Both the position numbers and the translations under genes were made by a program. A stretch of DNA of 64,000 nt from JAGVPT01 sp963772165 (GTDB taxonomy: Bacteria; Bacteroidota; Ignavibacteria; UBA10030; UBA8401), in NCBI GenBank assembly GCA_963772165.1, contig CAVYWA010000014.1:186001-250000 (forward strand). Direction: 5' to 3'. The notes under the pieces were generated by a model that saw nothing but the letters and a program-made list of their open reading frames with translations, was not told the origin of the DNA and ran no database searches. Position 1 is the first letter of the stretch; every line of letters begins with the position of its first letter. Positions 8,054 through 16,006 of this stretch are shown here, one piece after another.

Positions 8054-8440
8054 ATGGCAAAGTTTCTTGTTGTAGATGATTCACTGACAATGCGTCGCAT
8101 CGTCGTCAATGCCCTCAAGACGCAAGGTTTTGACGACGTGATAGAGGCGAGCGACGGGAAAGACGCGGTTGCAAAAATTCTCAGCGAAGGGGCTCAGTTC
8201 GTCATTACGGATTGGAACATGCCGGAGATGAACGGCCTCGAACTTGCAAAATGGCTCCGGTCGAATCCACAGTATGAAAATATCCCGATACTGATGATCA
8301 CGACACGCGGGAACAAAGATGATGTCATTGAGGCGATGAAAGCCCGTGTCAACAACTATATTGTCAAACCCTTTACGCCGCAAGGGCTGAAGGAGAAGAT
8401 AGACCAGGTTATGAAATCCGTGGAATTAAAATCGGCCTGA
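8054..8440 (+). CDS. cheY: CheY-like single-domain response regulator (second copy)
   Basis: A 128-residue receiver domain close to classical CheY: VVDDSLTMRRIV at the start, D53 in ITDWNMPEMNG, T86 in MITTRG and K108 in IVKPFTP. The DWNMP and MNGLEL motifs are typical of motor-binding CheY proteins in proteobacteria, so this copy is the better candidate for the FliM-binding regulator. An AAAGGAAA ribosome site precedes the ATG. It lies between the first cheY and cheZ. Confidence 0.93.
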   Translation: MAKFLVVDDSLTMRRIVVNALKTQGFDDVIEASDGKDAVAKILSEGAQFVITDWNMPEMNGLELAKWLRSNPQYENIPILMITTRGNKDDVIEAMKARVNNYIVKPFTPQGLKEKIDQVMKSVELKSA

Positions 8441-8537
8441 TGCATTGAGCAATCAGCGCTGACGCCTGTGCCTTGGAACCAAGGACACACAAAGGCTGGA
8501 TTCAGAATCACTACACGATCTATGAGGAGCATATTCG

Positions 8538-9284
8538 ATGGACAAGTCATTAATCCAATCATCCAAGATGCCTGCGGAGCAATTTCCGCGCGACAACAAC
8601 GCAGGGAGTCTAAAAGATTTTATCCATCTTCTGCACGAAATTGTTCCTTTGCTCGAAAATGTGCGGAATTCTATTGAAGAAAGTTCCCACCGGATTCCGA
8701 AGGCGTCCATGCAATTATCGAAGGTGACTCAGGACACCGAAAACGCAACGGTCGAAATCCTCAATGTTCTTGAAGCAATGACCGCGAGAATCTCGAGCGC
8801 TGAAGCGCAGCTTCAGCGGTTGAAAGACATCGTACAGAATTCTAAAGATTCCGCCAAGAGAACCGCGGAAACGCTGTTTGCCGGTACGCCCGAAGCCGGC
8901 GCCGGGTCATCCGCGGAACTCACCGCTCTCGTGATCAACGAGTTCGTCAGCGGGATCGATAGGAGTGAAGCGATTCCCTCCATCGAAATAGTTTTACAGA
9001 AGACCAAAGAAGACTCGATGAACATTGCGATGGCATTGCAGGTGCAAGACATCGCGAGTCAGCAGATCGCAAGTGTGGCTCATACCATCGAAGCTGTCGA
9101 AGCTCAGCTTGTTCGTGCACTGAATCGTTTTGAAAACGGCGACACGAGCGATATCGCCAACGATAATGCGGATGAGATCCCTTCGGCGGCACCGGCTTTC
9201 GATGTTGACGCCCGCTACACTCGGTCGGAAGAGCGTCAAGATATTGCCGATGAGATCGTAAAACAATTTTCCAACAATAAATAA
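8538..9284 (+). CDS. cheZ: CheY-phosphate phosphatase CheZ
   Basis: CheZ removes phosphate from CheY-P and resets the motor. The 248-residue protein is a long helical hairpin with coiled-coil character (residues 35-105 and 150-195). The catalytic motif is visible as QVQDIASQQI: D171 and Q175 have the D-x3-Q spacing of the CheZ active site. A variable acidic tail ends in ADEIVKQFSNNK, where other CheZ proteins carry a CheY-tethering peptide. It lies between cheY and cheA. A CheZ outside proteobacteria is less common but known. Confidence 0.85.
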   Translation: MDKSLIQSSKMPAEQFPRDNNAGSLKDFIHLLHEIVPLLENVRNSIEESSHRIPKASMQLSKVTQDTENATVEILNVLEAMTARISSAEAQLQRLKDIVQNSKDSAKRTAETLFAGTPEAGAGSSAELTALVINEFVSGIDRSEAIPSIEIVLQKTKEDSMNIAMALQVQDIASQQIASVAHTIEAVEAQLVRALNRFENGDTSDIANDNADEIPSAAPAFDVDARYTRSEERQDIADEIVKQFSNNK

Positions 9285-9359
9285 AAGGATGGACCTGCCA
9301 TACAGTCTCATGATCCGGCCCATCCAGTCGAATGAAGCAATTAACGAAAAGTTCAACCA

Positions 9360-11195
9360 ATGGCTAATGATCAGTCACCCTCAGGACAAAATGGAGCCTC
9401 CGCAGCGTTTGACGGCGAAATGGCGGAGATCCTAGAAAGTTTCATTGTTGAGTCGAACGAAATTCTCGAAACCCTTGGCCAGAACCTCCTTGCGCTCGAA
9501 AAGAATCCCGAGGATTCGGAATTGCATAATGTTATTTTTCGCGCAGTTCATACGCTGAAAGGAACATCGTCGTTCCTTGGGTTCGACCAAACGACCGCGC
9601 TTGCACATGTCTTCGAGGATGTCCTCAACAAGATCCGGCGGGGGGAATTAAAGGTCTCGTCGGAGAAAATGGATGTGATGTTTGAGGCCTACGACCTCCT
9701 CAAAGAACTCATGCGGCGCATCGAGACCCACAACAACGATCCGATTGACCTTGCCGACATCCTTGAGAGGCTGAAAGCGATCAGTATTCCCGGAGGAGAC
9801 GTCCAGGTCAAAAAGTCGGTAGAACCTAAGCCTTCGGAGCCTGCTGTCGCGAAGGAGGTTGATGAAGTGCAGGACCCGTCGGGAATTGTCCAGCCGGCAG
9901 ACCACGAAGAAAAGACATCCCGAGAGTCCTTGACGCCTCAGGGTGCAGCATCACAGCTGCAGGCGAAATCGATAGACTCAACAATTCGCGTCGATGTAAT
10001 GCGCCTTGACGCATTGATGAACCTCGTCGGAGAATTAGTGTTGGGGAGAAACCGGCTGTCTCAGGTGGCCCACCAGTTGAACGAAAAGTACGACGGGCAG
10101 CAGCTCATGCACGAGCTCGGAGAGACGAATTCGCATATCGATTTCATCACGACGGAACTCCAGATGGCTGTCATGAAAACGCGGATGGTCCCGATCGCAA
10201 AAGTGTTCAACAAACTCCCCCGGCTCATTCGAGAGTTGTCGAAAGAAATGGAGAAGGAGATCGAGTTGAAGATGGTGGGCGAAGAGACGGAGCTTGATAA
10301 ATCGTTGATCGAAGAACTCAACGATCCCCTGATCCACTTGATGCGCAATTCAGCGGATCACGGAGTGGAAACGCCTGCGGAAAGAATTGCCGCGGGAAAG
10401 GAATCAAAAGGGACGGTGACCGTTCGGGCAGAGCATGAGGGAAACCACATCGTCATTTCGGTCGAGGACGACGGACATGGCATGGATCCGGAAAAACTCA
10501 AGCGCAAGGCTCTCGAAAAAGGAATGATCACGGAATTGCAGGCGAAGGAGATGTCGACAGCCGAAGCGTTCAACCTCATTTTTGCTCCCGGGTTCAGCAC
10601 TGCCCAGAAAGTGACAAACGTCTCCGGTCGCGGAGTGGGAATGGATGTTGTGAGAACGAACGTGCAAAAGCTGAAAGGGGCAATCCAGATTCAATCGGTG
10701 ATGAATGTCGGCACGAAGATTATTATTAAACTCCCGTTGACGCTTGCGATCATTCAGGCCCTGCTGGTCGAGGCACGAAAAGAAATATTCAGCATCCCCC
10801 TCGATTCCGTGCGCGAGGTAGTAAGAATCAATCGCAAGGAAATCTCTTCGATCAACGGTAAAGAAGTGATTCGGCTTCGCGATACCGTGCTCCCTCTCAC
10901 TCACCTTTCCCGGGTACTCGGCTCGGAAAAAAACGTAGCAAATGCAGAGTGGATGTACATCGTAGTTGTCGGATTAGCCGAAAAGAATCTCGGCATCGTC
11001 GTCGATTCGCTTTTAGGGCAGAAAGAGGTCGTCATTAAAACGATAGGGGAATATCTCGGAAATGTGAGGGGGATTGCGGGCTCGACGATCCTCGGCGACG
11101 GAAGAGTGATCATGATCATCGATATCGGAGAGCTCATGAAAATGTGTTCCGAGCAGCCGGAATCGATGCGTTCGGAAAAACAGGTACCTGTATGA
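9360..11195 (+). CDS. cheA: Chemotaxis histidine kinase CheA
   Basis: CheA phosphorylates itself and passes the phosphate to CheY and CheB. Of the 611 residues, the P1 HPt domain is at about 20-125 with H64 (AVHTLKGTSS). The dimerisation domain begins near 206 (RVDVMRLDALMNLVGELV). The kinase domain has the N box (NDPLIHLMRNSADHGVE), G1 (VEDDGHGMD) and G2 (NVSGRGVGMD), and a CheW-like P5 domain ends the protein. The stretch at about 130-205 is a low-complexity, acidic and Ser/Pro-rich linker with no clear CheY-binding P2 domain. The final ATGA overlaps cheB. Confidence 0.96.
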   Translation: MANDQSPSGQNGASAAFDGEMAEILESFIVESNEILETLGQNLLALEKNPEDSELHNVIFRAVHTLKGTSSFLGFDQTTALAHVFEDVLNKIRRGELKVSSEKMDVMFEAYDLLKELMRRIETHNNDPIDLADILERLKAISIPGGDVQVKKSVEPKPSEPAVAKEVDEVQDPSGIVQPADHEEKTSRESLTPQGAASQLQAKSIDSTIRVDVMRLDALMNLVGELVLGRNRLSQVAHQLNEKYDGQQLMHELGETNSHIDFITTELQMAVMKTRMVPIAKVFNKLPRLIRELSKEMEKEIELKMVGEETELDKSLIEELNDPLIHLMRNSADHGVETPAERIAAGKESKGTVTVRAEHEGNHIVISVEDDGHGMDPEKLKRKALEKGMITELQAKEMSTAEAFNLIFAPGFSTAQKVTNVSGRGVGMDVVRTNVQKLKGAIQIQSVMNVGTKIIIKLPLTLAIIQALLVEARKEIFSIPLDSVREVVRINRKEISSINGKEVIRLRDTVLPLTHLSRVLGSEKNVANAEWMYIVVVGLAEKNLGIVVDSLLGQKEVVIKTIGEYLGNVRGIAGSTILGDGRVIMIIDIGELMKMCSEQPESMRSEKQVPV

Positions 11196-12286
11196 GTGGG
11201 ACAATCAATGTAGTCATCGTTGACGATTCCGCCTTCATGAGAAAATCTCTCGCGATGTTGCTGGAATCTGATCCTGCGATAAAGGTGGTTGCAACAGCCC
11301 GGGACGGCAAAGAGGGAATTGAAAAGATCAGGGAATTCAAACCCGACATCGTCACGATGGATATTGAGATGCCGGTGATGACCGGGCTCGAAGCTCTTGC
11401 CATCATCATGAAGGAGATGCCTCTTCCGGTGCTGATGGTCAGTTCGCTGACAACCGAAGGAGCACAAGCGACGCTCGATGCGCTCGCCCTCGGAGCCGTC
11501 GATTTCATACCGAAAGAACTCTCCTACGTTTCCCTCGATATCGTCAAGATTAAAGCCGAACTCATTTCGAAAGTGAAAGAGATCGTCCGCAGCCGCTCTC
11601 TCGTTTTTCGACTGCAACGAATCCGCACGGCCAATCAAAATATTAGGGGTCCAATTGCAAAACGCCCTCTCACAAGCCGTGCACCTTTTATTCCTCCGCA
11701 GCACGGCGGTTTTAAAGCAGTAGTGCTCGGGATATCTACCGGCGGGCCGTTTGCGCTTTTGGAAACGATACCAAAACTGCCCGAGAATTTCCCGGTGGGG
11801 ATTGCAGTGGTGCAGCATATGCCCCCCCGTTTTACAAAATCTCTTGCTGAAAGGCTTGATAGCTTGAGCCAAGTACACGTAAAGGAGGCTGCGGACGGCG
11901 ATGTGATGGAACCGGGTGTCGTGCTTATTGCTCCCGGCGGACAGCACATGACATTTGCGCGATCGGCAATGACGACTCGTGTCAAGATCTCTGACGAGCC
12001 GAAGAACACGCTCTATCATCCCTCTGCCGATATCATGATGACATCCGCGGCCGAGACCATCAATGGTCCTTTGTTGGGCGTGATCATGACGGGAATGGGG
12101 AAAGATGGCCTGGAAGGTTTGAAATTGATCAGGAAGAATCAAGGGTATATCATCGCACAGGACGAAGAATCATGCGTCGTCTATGGAATGCCGAAGGCTG
12201 CGGTGGATGAAGGAATTGCGAACGTTGTTGTCCCGCTGCACGATATGCCTGAAACCATAGTTAAAGTTATACAGGGAAGTGATTAA
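11192..12286 (+). CDS. cheB: Chemoreceptor methylesterase/deamidase CheB
   Basis: CheB removes methyl groups from receptors and deamidates glutamines; CheA phosphorylation activates it. The 364-residue protein has a receiver domain with D57 (TMDIEMP) and a C-terminal esterase domain with the catalytic Ser in GISTGGP, His in VVQHMPP and Asp in MTGMGKDG. The ATG at 11192 overlaps the cheA stop codon; the in-frame start further upstream at 11144 lies inside cheA and is not needed. The stop overlaps the start of the next small gene. Confidence 0.95.
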   Translation: MSGTINVVIVDDSAFMRKSLAMLLESDPAIKVVATARDGKEGIEKIREFKPDIVTMDIEMPVMTGLEALAIIMKEMPLPVLMVSSLTTEGAQATLDALALGAVDFIPKELSYVSLDIVKIKAELISKVKEIVRSRSLVFRLQRIRTANQNIRGPIAKRPLTSRAPFIPPQHGGFKAVVLGISTGGPFALLETIPKLPENFPVGIAVVQHMPPRFTKSLAERLDSLSQVHVKEAADGDVMEPGVVLIAPGGQHMTFARSAMTTRVKISDEPKNTLYHPSADIMMTSAAETINGPLLGVIMTGMGKDGLEGLKLIRKNQGYIIAQDEESCVVYGMPKAAVDEGIANVVVPLHDMPETIVKVIQGSD

Positions 12287-12561
12287 TGGAAAAAGACAGC
12301 GAGCAAGCTCAAGACCACTCTTCATTTATAGATTTTGCGTCCTTCCAGAATGTGCAAGTGACGAAGAGCGGGAGAAAGGGGAGTGTCCTCAAGGCCGATT
12401 CTGTGGACTCGGGAAGCATAAGGAAAATTGAGATCGAAGCGAGCGAGCCGGGCCAGCCGGAGATCATCCTTCACCGCAATGGGGAGATTATTGAAAGTGT
12501 TGAAATCGTATGTGTGTGTGGTAGACACTCCGAGATCAGGCTGGAATACGATGGTGATTAG
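12286..12561 (+). CDS. Small unknown protein following cheB
   Basis: A 91-residue soluble protein with no family I recognise. It is translationally coupled to cheB (TAATG). The N-terminal half is polar. The C-terminal half reads as short beta strands (KIEIEA, EIILHRNGEIIESVEIVCV) and ends with a CVCGRH motif and an acidic tail. Two cysteines spaced C-x-C followed by GRH may bind a metal. Its place at the junction of chemotaxis and flagellar genes suggests a role in either system; nothing more can be said. Confidence 0.65.
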   Translation: MEKDSEQAQDHSSFIDFASFQNVQVTKSGRKGSVLKADSVDSGSIRKIEIEASEPGQPEIILHRNGEIIESVEIVCVCGRHSEIRLEYDGD

Positions 12562-12657
12562 TTGCCACCTGCTTCATATTAACCATCACCTCTCTTTTAC
12601 GTTCCGCTCTCATCACCCAAAAGCCTCCAATCCCGAGATATTTTTCAGTTCATTCTT

Positions 12658-12673
12658 TGGCATTCTTCTTGTC
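12658..12673 (+). promoter_or_regulatory. Sigma-54-like motif before the flgB operon
   Basis: TGGCAT, five bases, then TTGTC, the same form as at 3755-3770. It matches the sigma-54 consensus in TGGCA and TTG but has T for the -12 C. It lies 46 bases before the small membrane protein gene at 12719, at the head of the rod/basal-body gene block. This is tentative for the same reason as the first site. Confidence 0.3.
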
Positions 12674-12718
12674 GATTAATTTCGAAAATCGATTTGGACG
12701 AAGGGAAAAGTAGAGAAC

Positions 12719-12874
12719 ATGGAATCGATAAGCATCAGCAAGAAAGAGTTCGGACTTTTCATCGGCGTATGCACCGCCGTGATCGCCGTTGTGGCCCTTC
12801 TCGCCGGCAAAGAGCACGTTCGGCGAAATAATATGAGCCGCTATGAAGGCTGGTACGACAGTCTTGGAATTTAA
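12719..12874 (+). CDS. Small single-pass membrane protein upstream of flgB
   Basis: A 51-residue frame starting at ATG 12719. Residues 11-30 form a hydrophobic membrane segment (FGLFIGVCTAVIAVVALLAG), followed by a basic stretch (KEHVRRNN) and a Tyr/Trp-containing tail (YEGWYDSLGI). The basic residues suggest a cytoplasmic C-terminus. A GAAGGGAAAAG purine run lies about 10 bases upstream and may serve as the ribosome site. A similar small membrane protein gene occurs between fliI and fliJ. It may be a small flagellar basal-body or export-associated protein, but I know no family for it. Confidence 0.55.
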   Translation: MESISISKKEFGLFIGVCTAVIAVVALLAGKEHVRRNNMSRYEGWYDSLGI

Positions 12875-12924
12875 TTCCTTGAATAACAGGTTGCGACTCC
12901 CCTCACTTTCGTGAAGGAACTGCA

Positions 12925-13353
12925 GTGAAACTTTTTGACACTACCAAAGTCCCGCTTCTCGGAAAAGCCTTAGACGCCTACTCACTCCGGCAAAAGGTCA
13001 TCTCCTCCAATATTGCCAACATTACCACGATCGGATATCGAGCGAAAAGTGTCACGTTTGAGGATCAGATTGCAGGATCGATGCAGGAAGGCATGATCAA
13101 TCAAGCGGTTACCGACCAGGGGCACATTGCCGGAGCGGCGCCCGATCCCGCTGTTACCAGTCCGCAGGTCGTAGATGCGCCGACGGAAAACACGCTCAAC
13201 GGTGATCCTCTCGCGAGCGGACTCAACAACGTCGATATTGACAGCGAGATGGCGAATCTTGCGAAAAACCAGATTCGATTCAAGTTTGCGGCACGGCTTC
13301 TCACCGATACCTTTCGCGATATCCAGGACAGCATCAGAGGCTCGCAATCATGA
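12925..13353 (+). CDS. flgB: Flagellar basal-body rod protein FlgB
   Basis: FlgB is a proximal rod subunit in the periplasm. The 142-residue sequence has the rod N-terminal motif SSNIANITTIGYRAKSVTFE at about 31-50 and the helical C-terminus (VDIDSEMANLAKNQIRFKFAARLL). The GTG at 12925 has GAAGGA 7 bases upstream. Its stop overlaps the flgC start (ATGA). It is exported by the flagellar type III apparatus without a cleaved signal, so none is expected. Confidence 0.95.
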   Translation: MKLFDTTKVPLLGKALDAYSLRQKVISSNIANITTIGYRAKSVTFEDQIAGSMQEGMINQAVTDQGHIAGAAPDPAVTSPQVVDAPTENTLNGDPLASGLNNVDIDSEMANLAKNQIRFKFAARLLTDTFRDIQDSIRGSQS

Positions 13354-13847
13354 AAATGGACAAACTTTTTTCCGAGTTCAATATTAGCGCGATGGGCTTG
13401 ACAGCACAGCGCAAAAGGATGAACGCGATCGCGGAAAACATGGCGAACGCGGAAACGACTAGAACCGAAGAGGGCGGACCGTACAAACGCAAGATCGTCG
13501 TCGTCAAGGCCGGAACGGAGCAATCGTTCTCCTCGACCTTGAGTTCGGCGAATGTGAAACTTGCCACAACGAATGCACAGCACATTTCCGAAGTCAGCGA
13601 AGGGCCGTCTGCAACGGAAAACGTGGCGGGCAATATCCAATCGACGGAAACAGCGGACAATTCTCCGTTCAAGATGGTTTATGACCCGGGACATCCGGAC
13701 GCTGATAAAAACGGCTACGTGAAAATGCCGAATGTGAATGTTATCACCGAGATGGTCGATATGATTTCTGCCACACGAACCTACGAAGCAAATGTCACGG
13801 CGATTGATGGGGCGAAAACGATGGCTAAAGACGCATTGGAGATTTGA
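13350..13847 (+). CDS. flgC: Flagellar basal-body rod protein FlgC
   Basis: A 165-residue proximal rod subunit. The N-terminal rod motif appears as AMGLTAQRKRMNAIAENMAN. The central VKMPNVNVITEMVDMISATR and the C-terminal YEANVTAIDGAKTMAKDALEI are typical FlgC sequences. It overlaps flgB by four bases and is followed by a small unknown gene and fliE. An insertion-like polar region (about 85-115) is Ser/Thr/Glu-rich. Confidence 0.96.
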   Translation: MKMDKLFSEFNISAMGLTAQRKRMNAIAENMANAETTRTEEGGPYKRKIVVVKAGTEQSFSSTLSSANVKLATTNAQHISEVSEGPSATENVAGNIQSTETADNSPFKMVYDPGHPDADKNGYVKMPNVNVITEMVDMISATRTYEANVTAIDGAKTMAKDALEI

Positions 13848-13849
13848 CG

Positions 13850-14137
13850 ATGGAAGTGAACGATATTTCATCCTCTGCAATTCAGGCAATTCCGCCAAAG
13901 AACAATGCTCCCGTTCAACCGGAGCAATGGCAGAAGGAGTTCGAGAAAGCGGCAGAGGGTAAAGCAGCGCAATCCAAACAAACGAGTCCGAGCGCAACGC
14001 TCACGCGTGCAGAGCAGACATATTTCGAAGAACTTTTTCCGACTGCTGCGCCTGAGCTTCAAGCATACACGCTGTACAAGCAAGACGGTTCCCGATCTGC
14101 TTCGTCGTTGGGGACAGTCGTCGATCGTAAAGGATAA
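13850..14137 (+). CDS. Small unknown protein between flgC and fliE
   Basis: A 95-residue soluble protein with no recognised family. The ATG at 13850 follows the flgC stop by two bases; an in-frame TTG at 13844 is an alternative. The N-terminal half is rich in Gln, Lys, Ala and Pro and probably unstructured. The C-terminal half (AEQTYFEELFPTAAPELQAYTLYKQDG) looks structured. It ends 3 bases before fliE. Its location between rod genes suggests an accessory to rod or MS-ring assembly. Confidence 0.65.
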   Translation: MEVNDISSSAIQAIPPKNNAPVQPEQWQKEFEKAAEGKAAQSKQTSPSATLTRAEQTYFEELFPTAAPELQAYTLYKQDGSRSASSLGTVVDRKG

Positions 14138-14140
14138 CCG

Positions 14141-14449
14141 ATGAAACTGAATCAGGCCTTGACGCTCCTGCCAAATATCGGCGGGCCGACCAACGGCAGC
14201 GAGGTCAACAACGCTCTCAAAGAATCGGGCGCGTCGTTCGGCCAGACGCTCTCGCAGGCAATCTCGGATGTGAACGATCTTCAATCACAGGCCGGGAAGG
14301 CTGTCGAGAGTATGGTGACCGGCGAAAGCACTGACCTCCACGATGTCATGATCGCCGTCGAAAAGGCGCGCACAAGTTTCGATCTCCTGATGGAGATCCG
14401 CAATAAAACAATTGATATGTATCAAGAAATAATGAGAATCCAGGTTTAA
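14141..14449 (+). CDS. fliE: Flagellar hook-basal body protein FliE
   Basis: FliE joins the MS-ring/export gate to the rod. The 102-residue protein has the typical C-terminal half: FGQTLSQAISDVNDLQ, then LHDVMIAVEKARTSFDLLME, RNKTIDMYQEIMRIQV. It lies three bases before fliF in the conventional flgBC-fliEFGHIJ order. Confidence 0.95.
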   Translation: MKLNQALTLLPNIGGPTNGSEVNNALKESGASFGQTLSQAISDVNDLQSQAGKAVESMVTGESTDLHDVMIAVEKARTSFDLLMEIRNKTIDMYQEIMRIQV

Positions 14450-14452
14450 CGC

Positions 14453-15991
14453 ATGGCAGAGACCCAAACCGTCAACCAGCTCACCCAGTTTTTCCGCAGG
14501 CTTACGTTCAGGCAGCGTGTCATGTTTGGCACGGTTGCAGCGGTTGCGATCATCGCGATCGCCAGCCTCGTCAGCCTCGTCAACCGTCCATCGTACGCCA
14601 CCCTTTTCAGCAACGTCAGCCCCCAGGACGCATCAAAGATCGTCGACAAATTGAAGGAAAAGAACGTTCCATACTCGCTCGAGGACGGCGGAAGGTCCAT
14701 TCTTGTGCCAAAGCAGCAGGTGTACGATTTGCGGCTGTCGCTCGCCGGAGAAGGCCTCCCCCAATCGAGCGTTATCGGGTACGAGATTTTCGATAGGACA
14801 AATTTAGGGATATCCGATTTTGTGCAGAAGATCAACTATCGCCGCGCTCTCGAAGGAGAGCTCGCACGGACGATATTAGAGCTTGAAGAAGTCGAAGGCG
14901 CACGTGTCCATATCGTCGTTCCGGAAAAAGCACTGTTCAAGGAGGATGAAAAGACGGCGACGGCCTCGGTCGTTCTTAAGTTGAAATCGGGGAAACCGCT
15001 GCGACAGGAAACGATTCAGAGCATTTCTCATCTCGTTGCGAGCAGCGTTGAAGGGTTGGAATCAAACAATGTCACGATTGTCGATTCGCGCGGAGTTCTT
15101 TTGTCGGAGAACACAAAACCGAATTCGTTGACGGCGCTCAGTTCAACGCAGTATGAGCTGCAGCAAAAAGTCGAAGCGTATCTTTCTCAGAAGGCGCAAA
15201 GCCTCTTGGAGGGCGTCGTCGGTCAGGGGAATGCTTTAGTGCAGGTGAATGCAGATTTGGATTTTACGCAGGCGGAGAGGAATCTTGAACAATACGACCC
15301 GGAAAACACGGCGATACGGAGCGAGCAGACGTCGGAAGAAAAAAGCACGCTGAACGATTCACTCCCCCCGTCGACACGGACAAGCTCGGTGACGAACTAC
15401 GAAGTCAACAAAACCGTCGAACATATCGTGGAGAGCGTCGGTTCCGTGAAGCGATTGTCCGTTGCTGCGATGATTAACGGGACACAAAAACCGGTCGAGA
15501 AGAACGGCGTCAAAACGACCGAATATTCTCCGCTCAATCCCGAAGAGATTAGCCAGTTGACGGAAGTCGTAAAACGGGCGGTGGGATATACCCCGGCGCG
15601 AAACGATGAAATATCGGTCGTCAACCTGCAATTTGGCAATACACTACAGCAGGACGACCTGGTCTACAAAGAACAGCCGTACGCCAACTGGTACGACATA
15701 GGCGAAAAAGGCCTTCTCGTCGGCTTCATGCTTGCAGCGCTTTTCATCATCCGGTCGCTCGTCAACAAGACCGTTGTTCATACAAGAGATCCCGAAGCGC
15801 CGATCGAACTTCGGACGCCCGAGGGAATTTTAGTTGCAAAGAAGGCTGCGATTCGCCTTCCGTCGCCTGAGGACGAAATCTCGGAGGACGCGCTCCTCCG
15901 TGCCGAGAAGAGAAAACGCATCGCCGAGTACGTTAACGACAAGCCCGATGATGCAGCGCGCTTGCTCAAAGTGTGGTTGGCGGAAGAATAA
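14453..15991 (+). CDS. fliF: Flagellar MS-ring protein FliF
   Basis: FliF forms the MS ring in the inner membrane. The 512-residue protein has an N-terminal membrane helix (about 24-44), the YscJ/FliF periplasmic domain (NRPSYATLFSNVSPQDASKI, IGYEIFDRTNLGISDFVQ, EGELARTI), the collar region and a second membrane helix at about 415-435 (LLVGFMLAALFIIRSLV). The cytoplasmic FliG-binding tail ends in DDAARLLKVWLAEE. All expected parts are present. It is 15 bases upstream of fliG. Confidence 0.97.
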   Translation: MAETQTVNQLTQFFRRLTFRQRVMFGTVAAVAIIAIASLVSLVNRPSYATLFSNVSPQDASKIVDKLKEKNVPYSLEDGGRSILVPKQQVYDLRLSLAGEGLPQSSVIGYEIFDRTNLGISDFVQKINYRRALEGELARTILELEEVEGARVHIVVPEKALFKEDEKTATASVVLKLKSGKPLRQETIQSISHLVASSVEGLESNNVTIVDSRGVLLSENTKPNSLTALSSTQYELQQKVEAYLSQKAQSLLEGVVGQGNALVQVNADLDFTQAERNLEQYDPENTAIRSEQTSEEKSTLNDSLPPSTRTSSVTNYEVNKTVEHIVESVGSVKRLSVAAMINGTQKPVEKNGVKTTEYSPLNPEEISQLTEVVKRAVGYTPARNDEISVVNLQFGNTLQQDDLVYKEQPYANWYDIGEKGLLVGFMLAALFIIRSLVNKTVVHTRDPEAPIELRTPEGILVAKKAAIRLPSPEDEISEDALLRAEKRKRIAEYVNDKPDDAARLLKVWLAEE

Positions 15992-16006
15992 TCGGAAAAG
16001 AGAAGC

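Noticed and set aside
8471..8484. CCTTGGAACCAAGG palindrome before cheZ as an operator
   Set aside because: A lone 14-base palindrome inside a probable operon, with no second copy in the window or other regulatory feature.
10901..12142. A 413-codon open frame on the minus strand across cheA-cheB
   Set aside because: It is antisense to strongly conserved cheA and cheB sequence, and its translation is His/Arg/Asp-rich with no family resemblance; it reflects codon bias on the coding strand.
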